A DNA stretch of 64,000 nt, from positions 1,736,001 through 1,800,000 of the forward strand of contig NZ_CP029197.1 in NCBI RefSeq assembly GCF_008639165.1, read 5' to 3'. The position numbers and the translations under genes were made by a program. The notes below the pieces were generated by a model, which saw only the letters and a list, made by a program, of their open reading frames with translations, was not told where the DNA came from and ran no database searches. The stretch comes from Streptomyces venezuelae ATCC 10712. GTDB lineage: Bacteria > Actinomycetota > Actinomycetes > Streptomycetales > Streptomycetaceae. Shown here piece after piece: positions 56,538-64,000 of this stretch. Positions within the stretch are counted from its first letter, which is position 1; every line of letters begins with the position of its first letter.

Positions 56538-56559
56538 ACCGTACGACCCGGCACTGACA
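56538..56559 (-). promoter_or_regulatory. RecA-NDp / PafBC-type promoter of uvrB
   Basis: TGTCAGTG (56559-56552), 8 nt CCGGGTCG, TACGGT (56543-56538) on the minus strand, then 6 nt to the ATG. Spacer and -10 are identical to those of ogt at 57705-57726. Confidence 0.85.
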
Positions 56560-56593
56560 GTCGGGCGGTGATCGGCCCCCGCGAGGGCCCCGG

Positions 56594-57487
56594 TCACCAG
56601 TCCTGGGAGCGGTGGCCGGCCCGCGGGACGCCCCTGCGAGCGGCCCGGCCCGCGGGGCGGGCCGTCCAGTTCGCGGGCTCCCCGTAGGACGGGACGTGAC
56701 GCGGGGCGGGCACACCGGGGCGGTACGGCGCCCGGGCCGTCGCCTGCCAGTCCGGGTCCCCCATCACGAGCAGCGGGTCGAACATGACGACGACGGCGGC
56801 CAGGATGAGGAAGACCGCCGGGCCGATCAGCATCGGCAGCAGCGGTGAGGCGGTGCCCCCGGTGGCGGTGGCGGGGCCCCCGCCGTGCAGATGGACGCTG
56901 ACCGCCGCCATGGCGGTGTAGTGCATACCACTGACGGCGACGCCCATCACCAGGCTGGCGCCGAGACTGGCCAGAAATCCATGGACGGAGACGGCCGCCC
57001 AGAGGGCCGCGGTGGCGGCCACGACGGCGATGACCACGGACAGGGCGACGGTGAGCGTGTCGTACTCGATGCGCCCCTGGAGGCGCATCCCGGCCATCCC
57101 GAGGTAGTGCATGGTGGCGACGCCGAGACCGGTGATGGTCCCGCCGGTGACCAGGGTGAGGGCGGTCGCCCCGCGGTATCCCACGATGAAGATGCCGATG
57201 CCGACCATGAGGACGGCGACGCCCAGGCTGGCGAAGGTGATGGGGAGGTCGTAGTTGATGGGCGCCTGAGCGACGGAGAAGCCCATCATCGCGATGAAGT
57301 GCATGGTCCAGATGCCGGTGCCGATCGAGGTGGCGCCGAGGGCGAGCCAGCCCGCCTTGAAGCTGTCGCGGTGGCGGAGCGATCTCGTGGTGCACCGAAG
57401 GCCGAGGGCGCCGCCCAGGCACGCCATGAGAAAGGCGGCCACCGGCGTGACGAGCCCGTAGCTGAATCCGTCGACCGTGCCCTGCAT
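56594..57487 (-). CDS. MHYT-domain membrane protein
   Basis: 297-aa protein with seven predicted membrane helices containing the three MHYT repeats: [11 protein letters not shown] (about 60), [11 protein letters not shown] (about 124) and [11 protein letters not shown] (about 188). MHYT domains are proposed to bind copper and sense a diatomic gas; usually they are fused to GGDEF/EAL output domains, but here only a 60-residue Pro/Arg-rich cytoplasmic tail follows. ATG 57487, GGAGG 10 nt upstream. A perfect GGTAGTACTACC palindrome at 57544-57555 lies in its promoter area. Confidence 0.9.
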   Translation of the reverse strand: MQGTVDGFSYGLVTPVAAFLMACLGGALGLRCTTRSLRHRDSFKAGWLALGATSIGTGIWTMHFIAMMGFSVAQAPINYDLPITFASLGVAVLMVGIGIFIVGYRGATALTLVTGGTITGLGVATMHYLGMAGMRLQGRIEYDTLTVALSVVIAVVAATAALWAAVSVHGFLASLGASLVMGVAVSGMHYTAMAAVSVHLHGGGPATATGGTASPLLPMLIGPAVFLILAAVVVMFDPLLVMGDPDWQATARAPYRPGVPAPRHVPSYGEPANWTARPAGRAARRGVPRAGHRSQDW

Positions 57488-57543
57488 GAGCGTATGTCCT
57501 CCACCCCTGGTGCCACGTCGTCCGAAAACAGTCGGTACCGCTG

Positions 57544-57555
57544 GGTAGTACTACC
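57544..57555. promoter_or_regulatory. 12-nt palindrome upstream of MHYT gene
   Basis: GGTAGTACTACC, 57 nt before the MHYT start codon; a possible regulator site. Confidence 0.4.
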
Positions 57556-57704
57556 GGGGCGAGATTATGGCGCGCCGGGGGCCGCACGACCATGTGACCG
57601 GGGAATTTCCCCTCGCGAGACCGGAGCGAGACCGGCCCGTGATCTTCTCTCCCCGGCATCGGGACCCGCGCGGCCGGACGGCCGGGAGTCGCTTCCGACC
57701 GCGC

Positions 57705-57726
57705 TGTCGGTGCCGGGTCGTACGGT
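57705..57726 (+). promoter_or_regulatory. RecA-NDp / PafBC-type promoter of ogt
   Basis: TGTCGGTG (57705-57712), 8 nt CCGGGTCG, TACGGT (57721-57726), then 6 nt to ATG 57733: leaderless start. Confidence 0.85.
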
Positions 57727-57732
57727 GGCGTC

Positions 57733-58302
57733 ATGGACATCGAAACGGGGCCGACGGACGACGGGCGGGCGGCCACGGTGGTGGAGTGGACCGTCGTGGA
57801 GAGCGCCATCGGGCCGCTCTTCCTCGCCGCGACCGGGCGCGGGCTCGTCCGCGTCGAGTTCCACGCCGACGCGGAGCGCCGGGAGCGGATGCCGGCGCGG
57901 CTGGCGGGACAGCTCGGCGCGGAGCCGGTGGAGCGCGCCTCGGGACTTCTCGCCGAGCCGGTGCGACGCCTCGACCGGTACTTCGCCGGTGAGCCGGACG
58001 CGCTCGACCTGCCCCTGGACTGGAGCCTCACCACCGGATTCAACCGGCAGGTGCTGCGCGAACTGGCGAGCGGTGTCCCGTACGGCACGGTCGTCGGGTA
58101 CGGGGAGCTGGCCAGGCGCGTGGGGCAGCCGGGGGCCGCGCAGGCGGTGGGGGCGGCGATGGGCTCCAATCCGCTGCCGCTGGTCGTGCCGTGCCACCGC
58201 GTGGTGGAGAGCGACGGCGGGCTCGGCGGCTTCGGCGGCGGTCTGGAGACCAAGCGCCGACTGCTCGCGCTGGAGGGCGTGCTGCCCGCGCCGCTGTTCT
58301 GA
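57733..58302 (+). CDS. ogt: Methylated-DNA-protein-cysteine S-methyltransferase
   Basis: 189-aa suicide repair protein that removes O6-alkyl groups from guanine. C-terminal domain carries PCHRVV with acceptor C154, preceded by the helix-turn-helix [29 protein letters not shown] and the GSNPLPLVV strand; N-terminal domain is the short Ogt type. ATG 57733 placed by its damage promoter. Divergent from the MHYT gene and close to uvrB; both share the promoter sequence. Confidence 0.94.
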   Translation: MDIETGPTDDGRAATVVEWTVVESAIGPLFLAATGRGLVRVEFHADAERRERMPARLAGQLGAEPVERASGLLAEPVRRLDRYFAGEPDALDLPLDWSLTTGFNRQVLRELASGVPYGTVVGYGELARRVGQPGAAQAVGAAMGSNPLPLVVPCHRVVESDGGLGGFGGGLETKRRLLALEGVLPAPLF

Positions 58303-58372
58303 GCGTCCGCCCCGGGCCCGCGCGGGCCGGGTGGCGTTCCCCTCGGGTGGGACGGCTGGCACACTCACGTAA

Positions 58373-59665
58373 GTGACCCAGACCCCCGGTGCCCCTGACT
58401 CGACGCTCCCCGAGCACATATCCGCGCCCGTCACCGCCGTCGAGCTGCCCGCGCTGCGCCGCCGCGTCCAGGCCGTGCTCGTCGCCACCCAGATCCTGGG
58501 GGGTCTGGGCATCGCCACCGGCGTCGCCCTCGCCGCCGTCCTGGCCAGGGACGTCAGCGGCTCCGAGGCCCTCTCCGGTCTCGCGTCGACCGCGACCGTC
58601 GCCGGACCCGCGCTGCTCGCCATGCCGCTGGCCGCCCTCATGTCCGCACGCGGCCGCCGGGCCGGGCTCGTCCTCGCGTACCTCATCGGAGCCGTCGGCG
58701 CCGGGGTCGCCGTGCTCGGGGCGGTCGTCGGCAGCTTCCCCCTGCTGCTCCTCGGCCTCGTCGGCTTCGGCGCCGGGTCCTCGGCCAACCTGGCGGCCCG
58801 CTTCGCCGCCGCCGACCTGGCCGAACCCGAGCGCAGGGCACGCGCCATCTCCACCGTGGTGTGGGCGACCACGATCGGGGCGGTGCTCGGCCCGAACATC
58901 GCCGCGCCGGCCGGCCGGAGCGTCGCGGGCCTGGGGATACCCGCCACCGCGGGCCCCTTCGTCTGGGCGGCCGGGGTCTTCGTGGTCGCGGCGGTCATGG
59001 TGGCCCTGCTGCTGCGCCCGGACCCGCTCCTCACCGCCCGCGCGATGGCCGACACCGGGACGGGCGACACGGTGGAGGCGCGCTCGCTGCGCGCCGGGAT
59101 GCGGGCGGTCCGGGAGTCCCCGAAGGCCCGGCTCGCCCTCGTCACGGTGGCCGGCTCGCACACCGCGATGGTGTCGATCATGTCGATGACCCCCGTGGCG
59201 CTCACCCACCACGGCGCGGACATCCAGCTGATCGGGCTCGTGATCAGCGGGCACATCGCGGGCATGTACGCCTTCTCACCCCTGATGGGCTGGCTCTCCG
59301 ACCGGCTCGGCCGACTCGCGGTGATCGGACTCGCGGTCGGACTGATCGGACTGGCCGCGCTGGTCGCGGGCACGGCGGGGCCCAGCCACGGCCGGACCGC
59401 CCTGGGGCTCTTCGTCCTCGGTCTGGGGTGGTCGGCGGGGCTGGTCTCCGGCTCCGCGCTGCTCACGGACTCGGTGCCGCAGGCCGCCCGGGCGGCGGTC
59501 CAGGGACTCTCCGACTTCGTCATGAACACCGCCGCCGGTCTCGGCGGCCTGGCGGCGGGCCTGATCGTCGCGCAGGCGGGCTACGGGCCGCTGAACGCCG
59601 TCGCCGCGTGCCTGCTGCTGCCGATGGCGGCGCTCGCGCTGCGCGGCTCGCTCCGGAAGGCCTGA
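58373..59665 (+). CDS. MFS transporter
   Basis: 430-aa carrier, 12 transmembrane helices, with a 30-residue hydrophilic start (MTQTPGAPDSTLPEHISAPV). Motif A-like MSARGRRAGLVLAYLIGAVG between helices 2 and 3 and GWLSDRLGRLAVIGL in the second half. Resembles drug/sugar-efflux MFS of the TCR/Tet type as found in actinobacteria. GTG 58373. Unknown substrate; 70 nt after ogt, with a GGCCCGCGCGGGCC palindrome in between that may end ogt. Confidence 0.87.
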   Translation: MTQTPGAPDSTLPEHISAPVTAVELPALRRRVQAVLVATQILGGLGIATGVALAAVLARDVSGSEALSGLASTATVAGPALLAMPLAALMSARGRRAGLVLAYLIGAVGAGVAVLGAVVGSFPLLLLGLVGFGAGSSANLAARFAAADLAEPERRARAISTVVWATTIGAVLGPNIAAPAGRSVAGLGIPATAGPFVWAAGVFVVAAVMVALLLRPDPLLTARAMADTGTGDTVEARSLRAGMRAVRESPKARLALVTVAGSHTAMVSIMSMTPVALTHHGADIQLIGLVISGHIAGMYAFSPLMGWLSDRLGRLAVIGLAVGLIGLAALVAGTAGPSHGRTALGLFVLGLGWSAGLVSGSALLTDSVPQAARAAVQGLSDFVMNTAAGLGGLAAGLIVAQAGYGPLNAVAACLLLPMAALALRGSLRKA

Positions 59666-59680
59666 GGCCGGCTCACGCCC

Positions 59681-59775
59681 GCGTACGGCGCCCCACGCGC
59701 GCGTACGCCCGGCCCAAGCGCGCGTACGGGCCGCCCCCCGCGCCCGTACGGGCCGCCCCACGCGCGCGTCCGCCC
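59681..59775. repeat. Five imperfect ~21-nt tandem repeats
   Basis: Units of about 20-22 nt with core GCGCGCGTACGGGCCGCCCC; GTACG (last copy GTCCG) recurs at 59683, 59703, 59724, 59746 and 59768. Lies between the convergent MFS and propeller genes. Confidence 0.7.
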
Positions 59776-59777
59776 GG

Positions 59778-60773
59778 TCAGTGCGGCGCGGCCGGGGACG
59801 AGGCGCCGGCCGCCCGCTGCCTCGGGGCTCCCGTGCCGTCGGCCGGGACCGTCCAGACCCCTCCCCCGTACCCGTACGCGAGGGTGTCCCGGTCCGTCCA
59901 CAGCGCCTGGTCGTCGATGCCGCGCCGCTCCGCCACCGCGTGTTCCCGCCCGGTGGCGAGCTCGTACACGTACAGCCGCCACGGCTCGTCCGGTCCGTCG
60001 GAGACCCGCTTCTTGAACGCGAGGCGAGTGCCGTCAGGGGAGAGCGAGGGGCACTCGACGTTCTCCCGCAGGGCCCGGGCCGACCAGCCGCGCATGTCGC
60101 CCTCGACGAGGTGGGTGCGGCCGCCGGTGGAGACGGTGGCGTAGAAGCGGTTGTCGTCGGCGGCGAAGCTGACGCCCCAGTAGTTGACGTCGGGGGCGTG
60201 GTGGCGGCGGCCGTCGAGGGTGAGCGGGATCTGCTCCATGTTCTTCACCAGGTAGCCGGTCCTGAGGTCGAGGATCGAGGTGCGGGTGGAGAAGGCCGAG
60301 CGGGCGTAGGAGTCGCCGGTCGCGAACATCGTCCAGGCGAGCATGTTCCCCGAGGCCGAGACCCTGGCCCGGCTGGGGATGCCGGGCAGCCCGATGCGGC
60401 GCACCTCGCGCAGCTGCCGGTCGAGCACGAGGGCGTACGAGCGGGCCGGGACGCCCGGTCTGCGCTGGAGGCAGAGAGCGGTGCCGCCGGCGGCGTGGAA
60501 GCGGTCGCAGGAGGGACCGCCGACCACCCGGCCGCCGGGCGCGGACGGGTCCACGCGCGCGATGCGCCCGCTGGTGGTGTCCCGGACGTAGAGCGTGCCG
60601 GTCCCGGCGTCGAGGGTGAAGCCGGGGTCGGCGGTTCCGGTGGCCGCGGCCTCGCGCCCCGTGGCGGCCCGCAGGGTGTAGGCGGTGGCGCCGCCGCCCA
60701 GGATCAGGAGCGCGAGGACGAGGATCCACACGCGCGTACGGGTGGACGGGCGGGCGCCGGTCAGGTCGGGCAT
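59778..60773 (-). CDS. Membrane-anchored beta-propeller (TolB-like) protein
   Basis: 331-aa protein: short basic N terminus, one transmembrane helix (VWILVLALLILGGGATAYTL, about 15-34), then an extracytoplasmic domain with repeated beta-propeller blades (TLYVRDTTSGRIARVDPSAPGG; SLSPDGTRLAFKKRVSDG; DDQALWTDRDTLAYGYGGGVWTV). SPDGTRLAF is the TolB/WD40-like blade signature. Possibly binds a ligand or partner at the cell surface. Third gene of the 63490 -> 59778 operon; starts 3 nt after the MFS stop. Confidence 0.82.
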   Translation of the reverse strand: MPDLTGARPSTRTRVWILVLALLILGGGATAYTLRAATGREAAATGTADPGFTLDAGTGTLYVRDTTSGRIARVDPSAPGGRVVGGPSCDRFHAAGGTALCLQRRPGVPARSYALVLDRQLREVRRIGLPGIPSRARVSASGNMLAWTMFATGDSYARSAFSTRTSILDLRTGYLVKNMEQIPLTLDGRRHHAPDVNYWGVSFAADDNRFYATVSTGGRTHLVEGDMRGWSARALRENVECPSLSPDGTRLAFKKRVSDGPDEPWRLYVYELATGREHAVAERRGIDDQALWTDRDTLAYGYGGGVWTVPADGTGAPRQRAAGASSPAAPH

Positions 60774-60776
60774 GGG

Positions 60777-62147
60777 TCAGTCCGTCCTCTCGGAAGGCTG
60801 GGAGGGCTCGGAGGGCTCGGAGGGCTGGGAGGCCGGGGCGGGCCGGTGAGGTTCGGGGAGTTCCGGGGCCTTCCGGCGGCGGCCGGTGCGCGGTGGCGCG
60901 GGGAGCAGCCGCGCGGCGCAGCAGAGGGCCGCCGTGAGGGCGAGCAGGGCCGCCACGAGGGCGGCCTCCGGTCCGCTCGCGGTCCACACGGCGCCGAACG
61001 CGACGGCCGCCCCGAGCCGGGCGAGGGCTTGGGCGGTCTGGACGACCGCGAGGCCTCCGGCCTGCCTTCCCTCGGTCAGATGGGGGCCGGTCAGGGCCAT
61101 CAGGACGCCGTCGGTGGTGGCGTAGAAGACCCCGAGGAGGGCCAGGACGCCGAGCAGGACCGCCGCGTCGGGCAGCGGGGCGAGCAGCAGCCCGTAGGCG
61201 AGCAGCAGGGCTCCGTGGCCGTACAGGAAGGGGCCGCGGCGTCCGGTCCGGTCGGCGAGGCGCCCGGCGGGGACGGCGAGCAGCAGATAGACCCCGGCCG
61301 CGCCCAGCGGCAGGAAGGGGAACCAGGTCGCGTCGAACGCGAGCCGCCGCTGGAGCAGCAGGTAGAGGAAGGAGTCGCCGATGGTGGCGGCGCCGAGGAG
61401 CCCGGCGCACAGCACGATCCGCCGGTACGCGGGCGAGCGCAGCCCGGCGAGCAGCCCGCCACGCGCGCGTGGCGCGGCCGGGGCTTCGGGCGCCGGGGCG
61501 GGGGCCGTCCCGGCCTTCTCCCGGGCCCGGCCGGGGACGAGCAGCACCCACAGCAGGACGCCGAACGATCCGACGCAGAAGCTGACGGCGAAGACGGCGT
61601 CGTACGCGTCGGCCGTCGCCCACAGCAGGGCGAAGGCGGCCAGCGGGCCCAGGAGGGCGCCGGTGGTGTCCATGGCCCTGTGCGTGCCGAAGGCGCGTCC
61701 CAGGTCCTCCGGGGGGCTGTGCAGCGTGATGAGGGCGTCGCGCGGGGCGGTGCGGACGCCCTTGCCGAGCCGGTCGGCGGCAAGCGCGGTGGCGATCCAG
61801 CCGGTCGCGCCGCCGGCGAGGAGCAGGCCGAGCCGGGAGCAGGCGGAGAGGGCGTAGCCCAGTCCGCCGATCTGCTTGTGCCGGCCGCCGCGGTCGGCGG
61901 TGGCGCCGCCGAGGAGCCGTACGAGTGCGGTGGCGCCGGTCGTCAGGCCGTCGAGCAGCCCGAACTGGAGCGGGGAGAGGCCGAGTCCGAGGACCAGGTA
62001 GAGCGGCAGGACGGCGGTCACCATCTCCGAGGAGACGTCGGTGACGAGGCTGACCGCGCCCAGGGCGAGGACGGTGCCGGGGACGCGCCGCCGGACCCCC
62101 GAGGGGGCGGGCGGCGCGTCGGGGCGACCGGTGGTCGCGAGGTACAT
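60777..62147 (-). CDS. MFS transporter
   Basis: 456-aa carrier, 12 helices. Motif A DGLTTGATALVRLLGGATADRGGRHKQIG and the DRLGKGVRTAPRDALITL segment are typical of a group of uncharacterised MFS proteins related to YfiS. A 50-residue Pro/Ser/Glu-rich tail (ASQPSEPSEPSQPSERTD) is cytoplasmic and repetitive. ATG 62147 overlaps the metallophosphoesterase stop by one base (TGATG), so the two are coupled. Substrate unknown; perhaps takes up a product released by the secreted enzyme, which is inference. Confidence 0.86.
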   Translation of the reverse strand: MYLATTGRPDAPPAPSGVRRRVPGTVLALGAVSLVTDVSSEMVTAVLPLYLVLGLGLSPLQFGLLDGLTTGATALVRLLGGATADRGGRHKQIGGLGYALSACSRLGLLLAGGATGWIATALAADRLGKGVRTAPRDALITLHSPPEDLGRAFGTHRAMDTTGALLGPLAAFALLWATADAYDAVFAVSFCVGSFGVLLWVLLVPGRAREKAGTAPAPAPEAPAAPRARGGLLAGLRSPAYRRIVLCAGLLGAATIGDSFLYLLLQRRLAFDATWFPFLPLGAAGVYLLLAVPAGRLADRTGRRGPFLYGHGALLLAYGLLLAPLPDAAVLLGVLALLGVFYATTDGVLMALTGPHLTEGRQAGGLAVVQTAQALARLGAAVAFGAVWTASGPEAALVAALLALTAALCCAARLLPAPPRTGRRRKAPELPEPHRPAPASQPSEPSEPSQPSERTD

Positions 62148-63490
62148 CAGTGGCAGGTGTAGGTCGGGCCGGAGTCCTTCACCTGGTTGTCGGTGCCGAC
62201 GTACTGCCAGGTGTAGGTGGTGTCGGTGAGGTCGAGCTTCAGGACGCCGTACGATCCGCTGATCCGCTTCTGGCTGTTGGGCTGGACCGTCTCGATGTCG
62301 TAGGGCTCGGCGCCGCCCATGCCGCCGACGATCTCGACGATGCCGTCGGCGGTGGCCCGCCCGTTGGGGTCCTGCGGGGCGAAGCGCTCGTAGTGGTGGT
62401 CGTGTCCGTTGAGGACGAGGTCGGCCTTGGCGCCGTAGAGGATCTGCCAGACCGGCTTGGAGACCGGGTCGTTGCCGTGGCCGCCGGAGGAGTACAGCGG
62501 GTGGTGGAAGTAGGCGGCGAGGCAGCCCTTGGTGTTGCGGGCGAGGTCGTCCTTGAGCCACTGGATCTGCGCGGCGTCGTCGAAGGAGTTGGAGTCGAGG
62601 GCGACGAAGTGCCAGTTGCCCTGGTCGTAGCTGTAGTAGGGCTTGCCCTGCGGGTAGGCGATCGCGCCGAAGTACGACTTGTAGCCGGCGAGCGAGCCGG
62701 CCGGGTCGTAGGTCTCGTGGTTGCCGGGCACGGGCCGGGTCTTCGCCTTGAAGGCGCCCCAGGTCTTGTCGTAGTAGTTCCGGAAGTCGGAGAGCAGGGC
62801 GTCGTCGTACTGGTTGTCGCCCATCGTCAGGTAGAAGGACGGCGCGATCCGCTGGGCGAGGGCCGCCGTCTTGGGGTGGGCGCAGGAGCTGCTGGAGGCG
62901 GTGCACTGGGCGGCGATGTCACCGGCCGCGACGACGGTGAAGGAGCCGGTGGGCGGGGGCGTGGTGCCGCCGGGGGTGCCGTAGACCTCGACCGCGAAGA
63001 GGGAGTAGCCGTACGAGGTGCCGCGGGCGGTCCCGTACACGCGGAGGTAGCGGCCCTGGCCGGTGAGTCCGGTCCAGTCGTCCGTGGCGCCGTTCCCGGC
63101 GGTCTCGTTGGCGAGACGGGTCCAGGTGGTGCCGTCGGTGGAGATCTCGACGCGGTAGGCCTTGGCGTACGCGGCCTCCCAGACGAGCTTGACGCGGGAG
63201 ACGGTGGCGGAGGGTCCGAGGTCGACCTGGAGCCACTGCGGGTCGATGCCCTCGGCGCTGGCCCAGCGGGTGCTGGAGACGCCGTCGAAGGCCTTCTCCG
63301 GGCCGAAGGTGCTGTCCTCGACGGAGGAGGAGGTGGCCGGGCGGCCCTGGGATATCAGGACGTCGGCGGCGGCGCCGGCCCGCTCCGGGAGGGCGAGCAG
63401 GAGCCCTCCGACGAGCAGCAGCACGGCGGTGAGGACGAGGGACAGTGGTGTGGTGGTCGAGCGGGGTGGGGCGGAGGCGTTCAGGCGCAT
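62147..63490 (-). CDS. Secreted metallophosphoesterase with F5/8-type C domain
   Basis: 447-aa exported enzyme. Signal sequence (PLSLVLTAVLLLVGGLLLALPERAGA), then a discoidin/CBM32-like domain (about 45-170: GRPATSSSVEDSTFGPEKAFDGVSSTRWAS ... WLQVDLGPSATVSRVKLVWE), a Thr/Pro linker (GGTTPPPTG), and a calcineurin-like metallophosphoesterase (VVAAGDIAAQC, TMGDNQYDD, PGNHETYDP, HHPLYSSGGHG, GHDHHYERFAPQ) with all metal-ligand motifs. Likely releases phosphate from cell-surface or environmental polymers. ATG 63490; a strongly repressible-looking promoter lies upstream. Confidence 0.9.
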   Translation of the reverse strand: MRLNASAPPRSTTTPLSLVLTAVLLLVGGLLLALPERAGAAADVLISQGRPATSSSVEDSTFGPEKAFDGVSSTRWASAEGIDPQWLQVDLGPSATVSRVKLVWEAAYAKAYRVEISTDGTTWTRLANETAGNGATDDWTGLTGQGRYLRVYGTARGTSYGYSLFAVEVYGTPGGTTPPPTGSFTVVAAGDIAAQCTASSSSCAHPKTAALAQRIAPSFYLTMGDNQYDDALLSDFRNYYDKTWGAFKAKTRPVPGNHETYDPAGSLAGYKSYFGAIAYPQGKPYYSYDQGNWHFVALDSNSFDDAAQIQWLKDDLARNTKGCLAAYFHHPLYSSGGHGNDPVSKPVWQILYGAKADLVLNGHDHHYERFAPQDPNGRATADGIVEIVGGMGGAEPYDIETVQPNSQKRISGSYGVLKLDLTDTTYTWQYVGTDNQVKDSGPTYTCH

Positions 63491-63722
63491 ACCTGGCTCC
63501 CTGGCCTGGGGGTCGGCGAGAGCTGGACACCGGTGCGGGGGCACCACGGACCGGCCGTGCGGCGGGCCGGGGCGCCCGTGCCGCGGAACGCGGACACGGG
63601 CGACCGACCGGGTGGCGATTCGGGGCGCCACACGACGGGGTGATGCTCGGCGGCCGGGTCAGAGCTCTCGCTGAGCGCGTCACGCCCTTGGGGTGGGGCG
63701 CCGCGCCAAGCCGCTGCCGGGG

Positions 63723-63748
63723 ATGCTAGCGGATAGGAAGGTTTCCTA
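63723..63748 (-). promoter_or_regulatory. Promoter/operator of the metallophosphoesterase operon
   Basis: TAGGAA-GGT-TTCCTA (63734-63748), a perfect 6-bp inverted repeat, lies immediately upstream of TAGCAT (63728-63723), the best -10 on the minus strand. It resembles the AGGAAA-N-TTTCCT operators bound by ROK-type repressors such as CsnR. The rest of 63491-63802 shows nothing else. Confidence 0.55.
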
Positions 63749-63802
63749 CCAGACTCTCAACGGAGCCCCGCCCTCCGGGACTTCGAGGCCCACGCGGGTC
63801 CC

Positions 63803-64000
63803 TCAGAGGCTGATGTGGTACGCCTTGCGCAGGGTCTCGTGCACGGTCCAGGTCGTCCGGTCGCCCTCGCGCAGCACGCACGCGTCGCCGGGGCCGATCT
63901 CCAGGGTCTCGCCGCCCTCGACGGCGACGGTCGCCCGGCCGGAGACCACCACGAAGAGCTCGTTGGCCTCGGTGTCGGTGACGACGCCGGGGGTGATCTG
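63803..64000 (-). CDS. Cupin-domain protein, 3' part only
   Basis: Minus-strand frame open to the right edge; only the last 65 residues are in the window. They read as a small cupin barrel: GVVTDTEANELFVVVSGRATV, GGETLEIGPGDACVLREGD, ending TLRKAYHISL. The G(X)nPGD box is the second cupin motif. The first motif and start codon lie outside. Possible cupin_3/EutQ-like protein; function unknown. Confidence 0.72.
   Translation of the reverse strand, partial: QITPGVVTDTEANELFVVVSGRATVAVEGGETLEIGPGDACVLREGDRTTWTVHETLRKAYHISL

Overview
The window looks like a piece of the conserved core of a Streptomyces (or very close relative) chromosome. The DNA is very GC-rich with strong third-position G/C bias. 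Starts are often GTG or TTG, and several transcripts look leaderless. Actinobacterial markers are present: whiA, an RbpA-family protein, opcA, and mycothiol-type and Tat-lipoprotein genes. Gene order agrees with what I remember of the S. coelicolor whiA/uvrA/uvrB neighbourhood. I see no tRNA, rRNA, CRISPR array, insertion sequence or prophage.

Layout. 1-557: end of a membrane-protein gene. 664-7213 (minus): SUF iron-sulfur operon sufR-B-D-Rieske-C-S-U-T, with a SufR-type operator on its promoter and an iron box upstream. 7514-10273 (plus): ABC exporter pair and heme A synthase ctaA. 10298-12860 (minus): amidohydrolase, small hypothetical, ctaB. 13174-19764 (plus): pentose-phosphate operon tkt-tal-zwf-opcA-pgl. 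19787-24816 (minus): two bPH2 membrane proteins, pgi and an MFS exporter. 24910-28762 (minus): RbpA-family gene, secG and the glycolytic genes tpiA, pgk and gap. 28981-31932 (minus): large secreted M14 carboxypeptidase. 32108-37045 (minus): whiA-yvcK-rapZ-uvrC operon. 37104-41000: an SDR, a secreted cysteine peptidase paired with an anchored protein, an HTH regulator and a Rieske lipoprotein. 41121-44213 (minus): uvrA. 44424-50196 (plus): DinB-like mycothiol protein, MBL hydrolase, MHS-type MFS carrier and an unrecognised two-gene unit. 50319-54259 (minus): terC, a TerD-fusion protein and terD. 54402-58302: uvrB, MHYT protein and ogt. 58373-64000: MFS carriers, a propeller protein, a secreted metallophosphoesterase and the end of a cupin gene.

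How it fits together. The first third links Fe-S assembly and heme A biosynthesis with central carbon flow (oxidative pentose phosphate pathway, then lower glycolysis). The second half is dominated by DNA repair and stress genes. The strongest regulatory signal is that uvrC, uvrB, ogt and the terD unit all carry the same promoter architecture, TGTCRGTG-N8-TAnnnT. This is the LexA-independent, DNA-damage-inducible 'RecA-NDp' type attributed to PafBC in mycobacteria. uvrA instead has a LexA-like half-matching box. The terC gene is preceded by a convincing yybP-ykoY manganese riboswitch whose P1 3' strand can also pair perfectly with the terC Shine-Dalgarno.

Most uncertain parts: the 47612-50196 pair (coiled-coil/TM protein plus a 710-aa protein with a possible ParB-like segment), the TerD fusion protein, and the C39-like peptidase pair. 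Many genes are translationally coupled by 1- or 4-base overlaps, and most convergent junctions have long perfect stem-loops.
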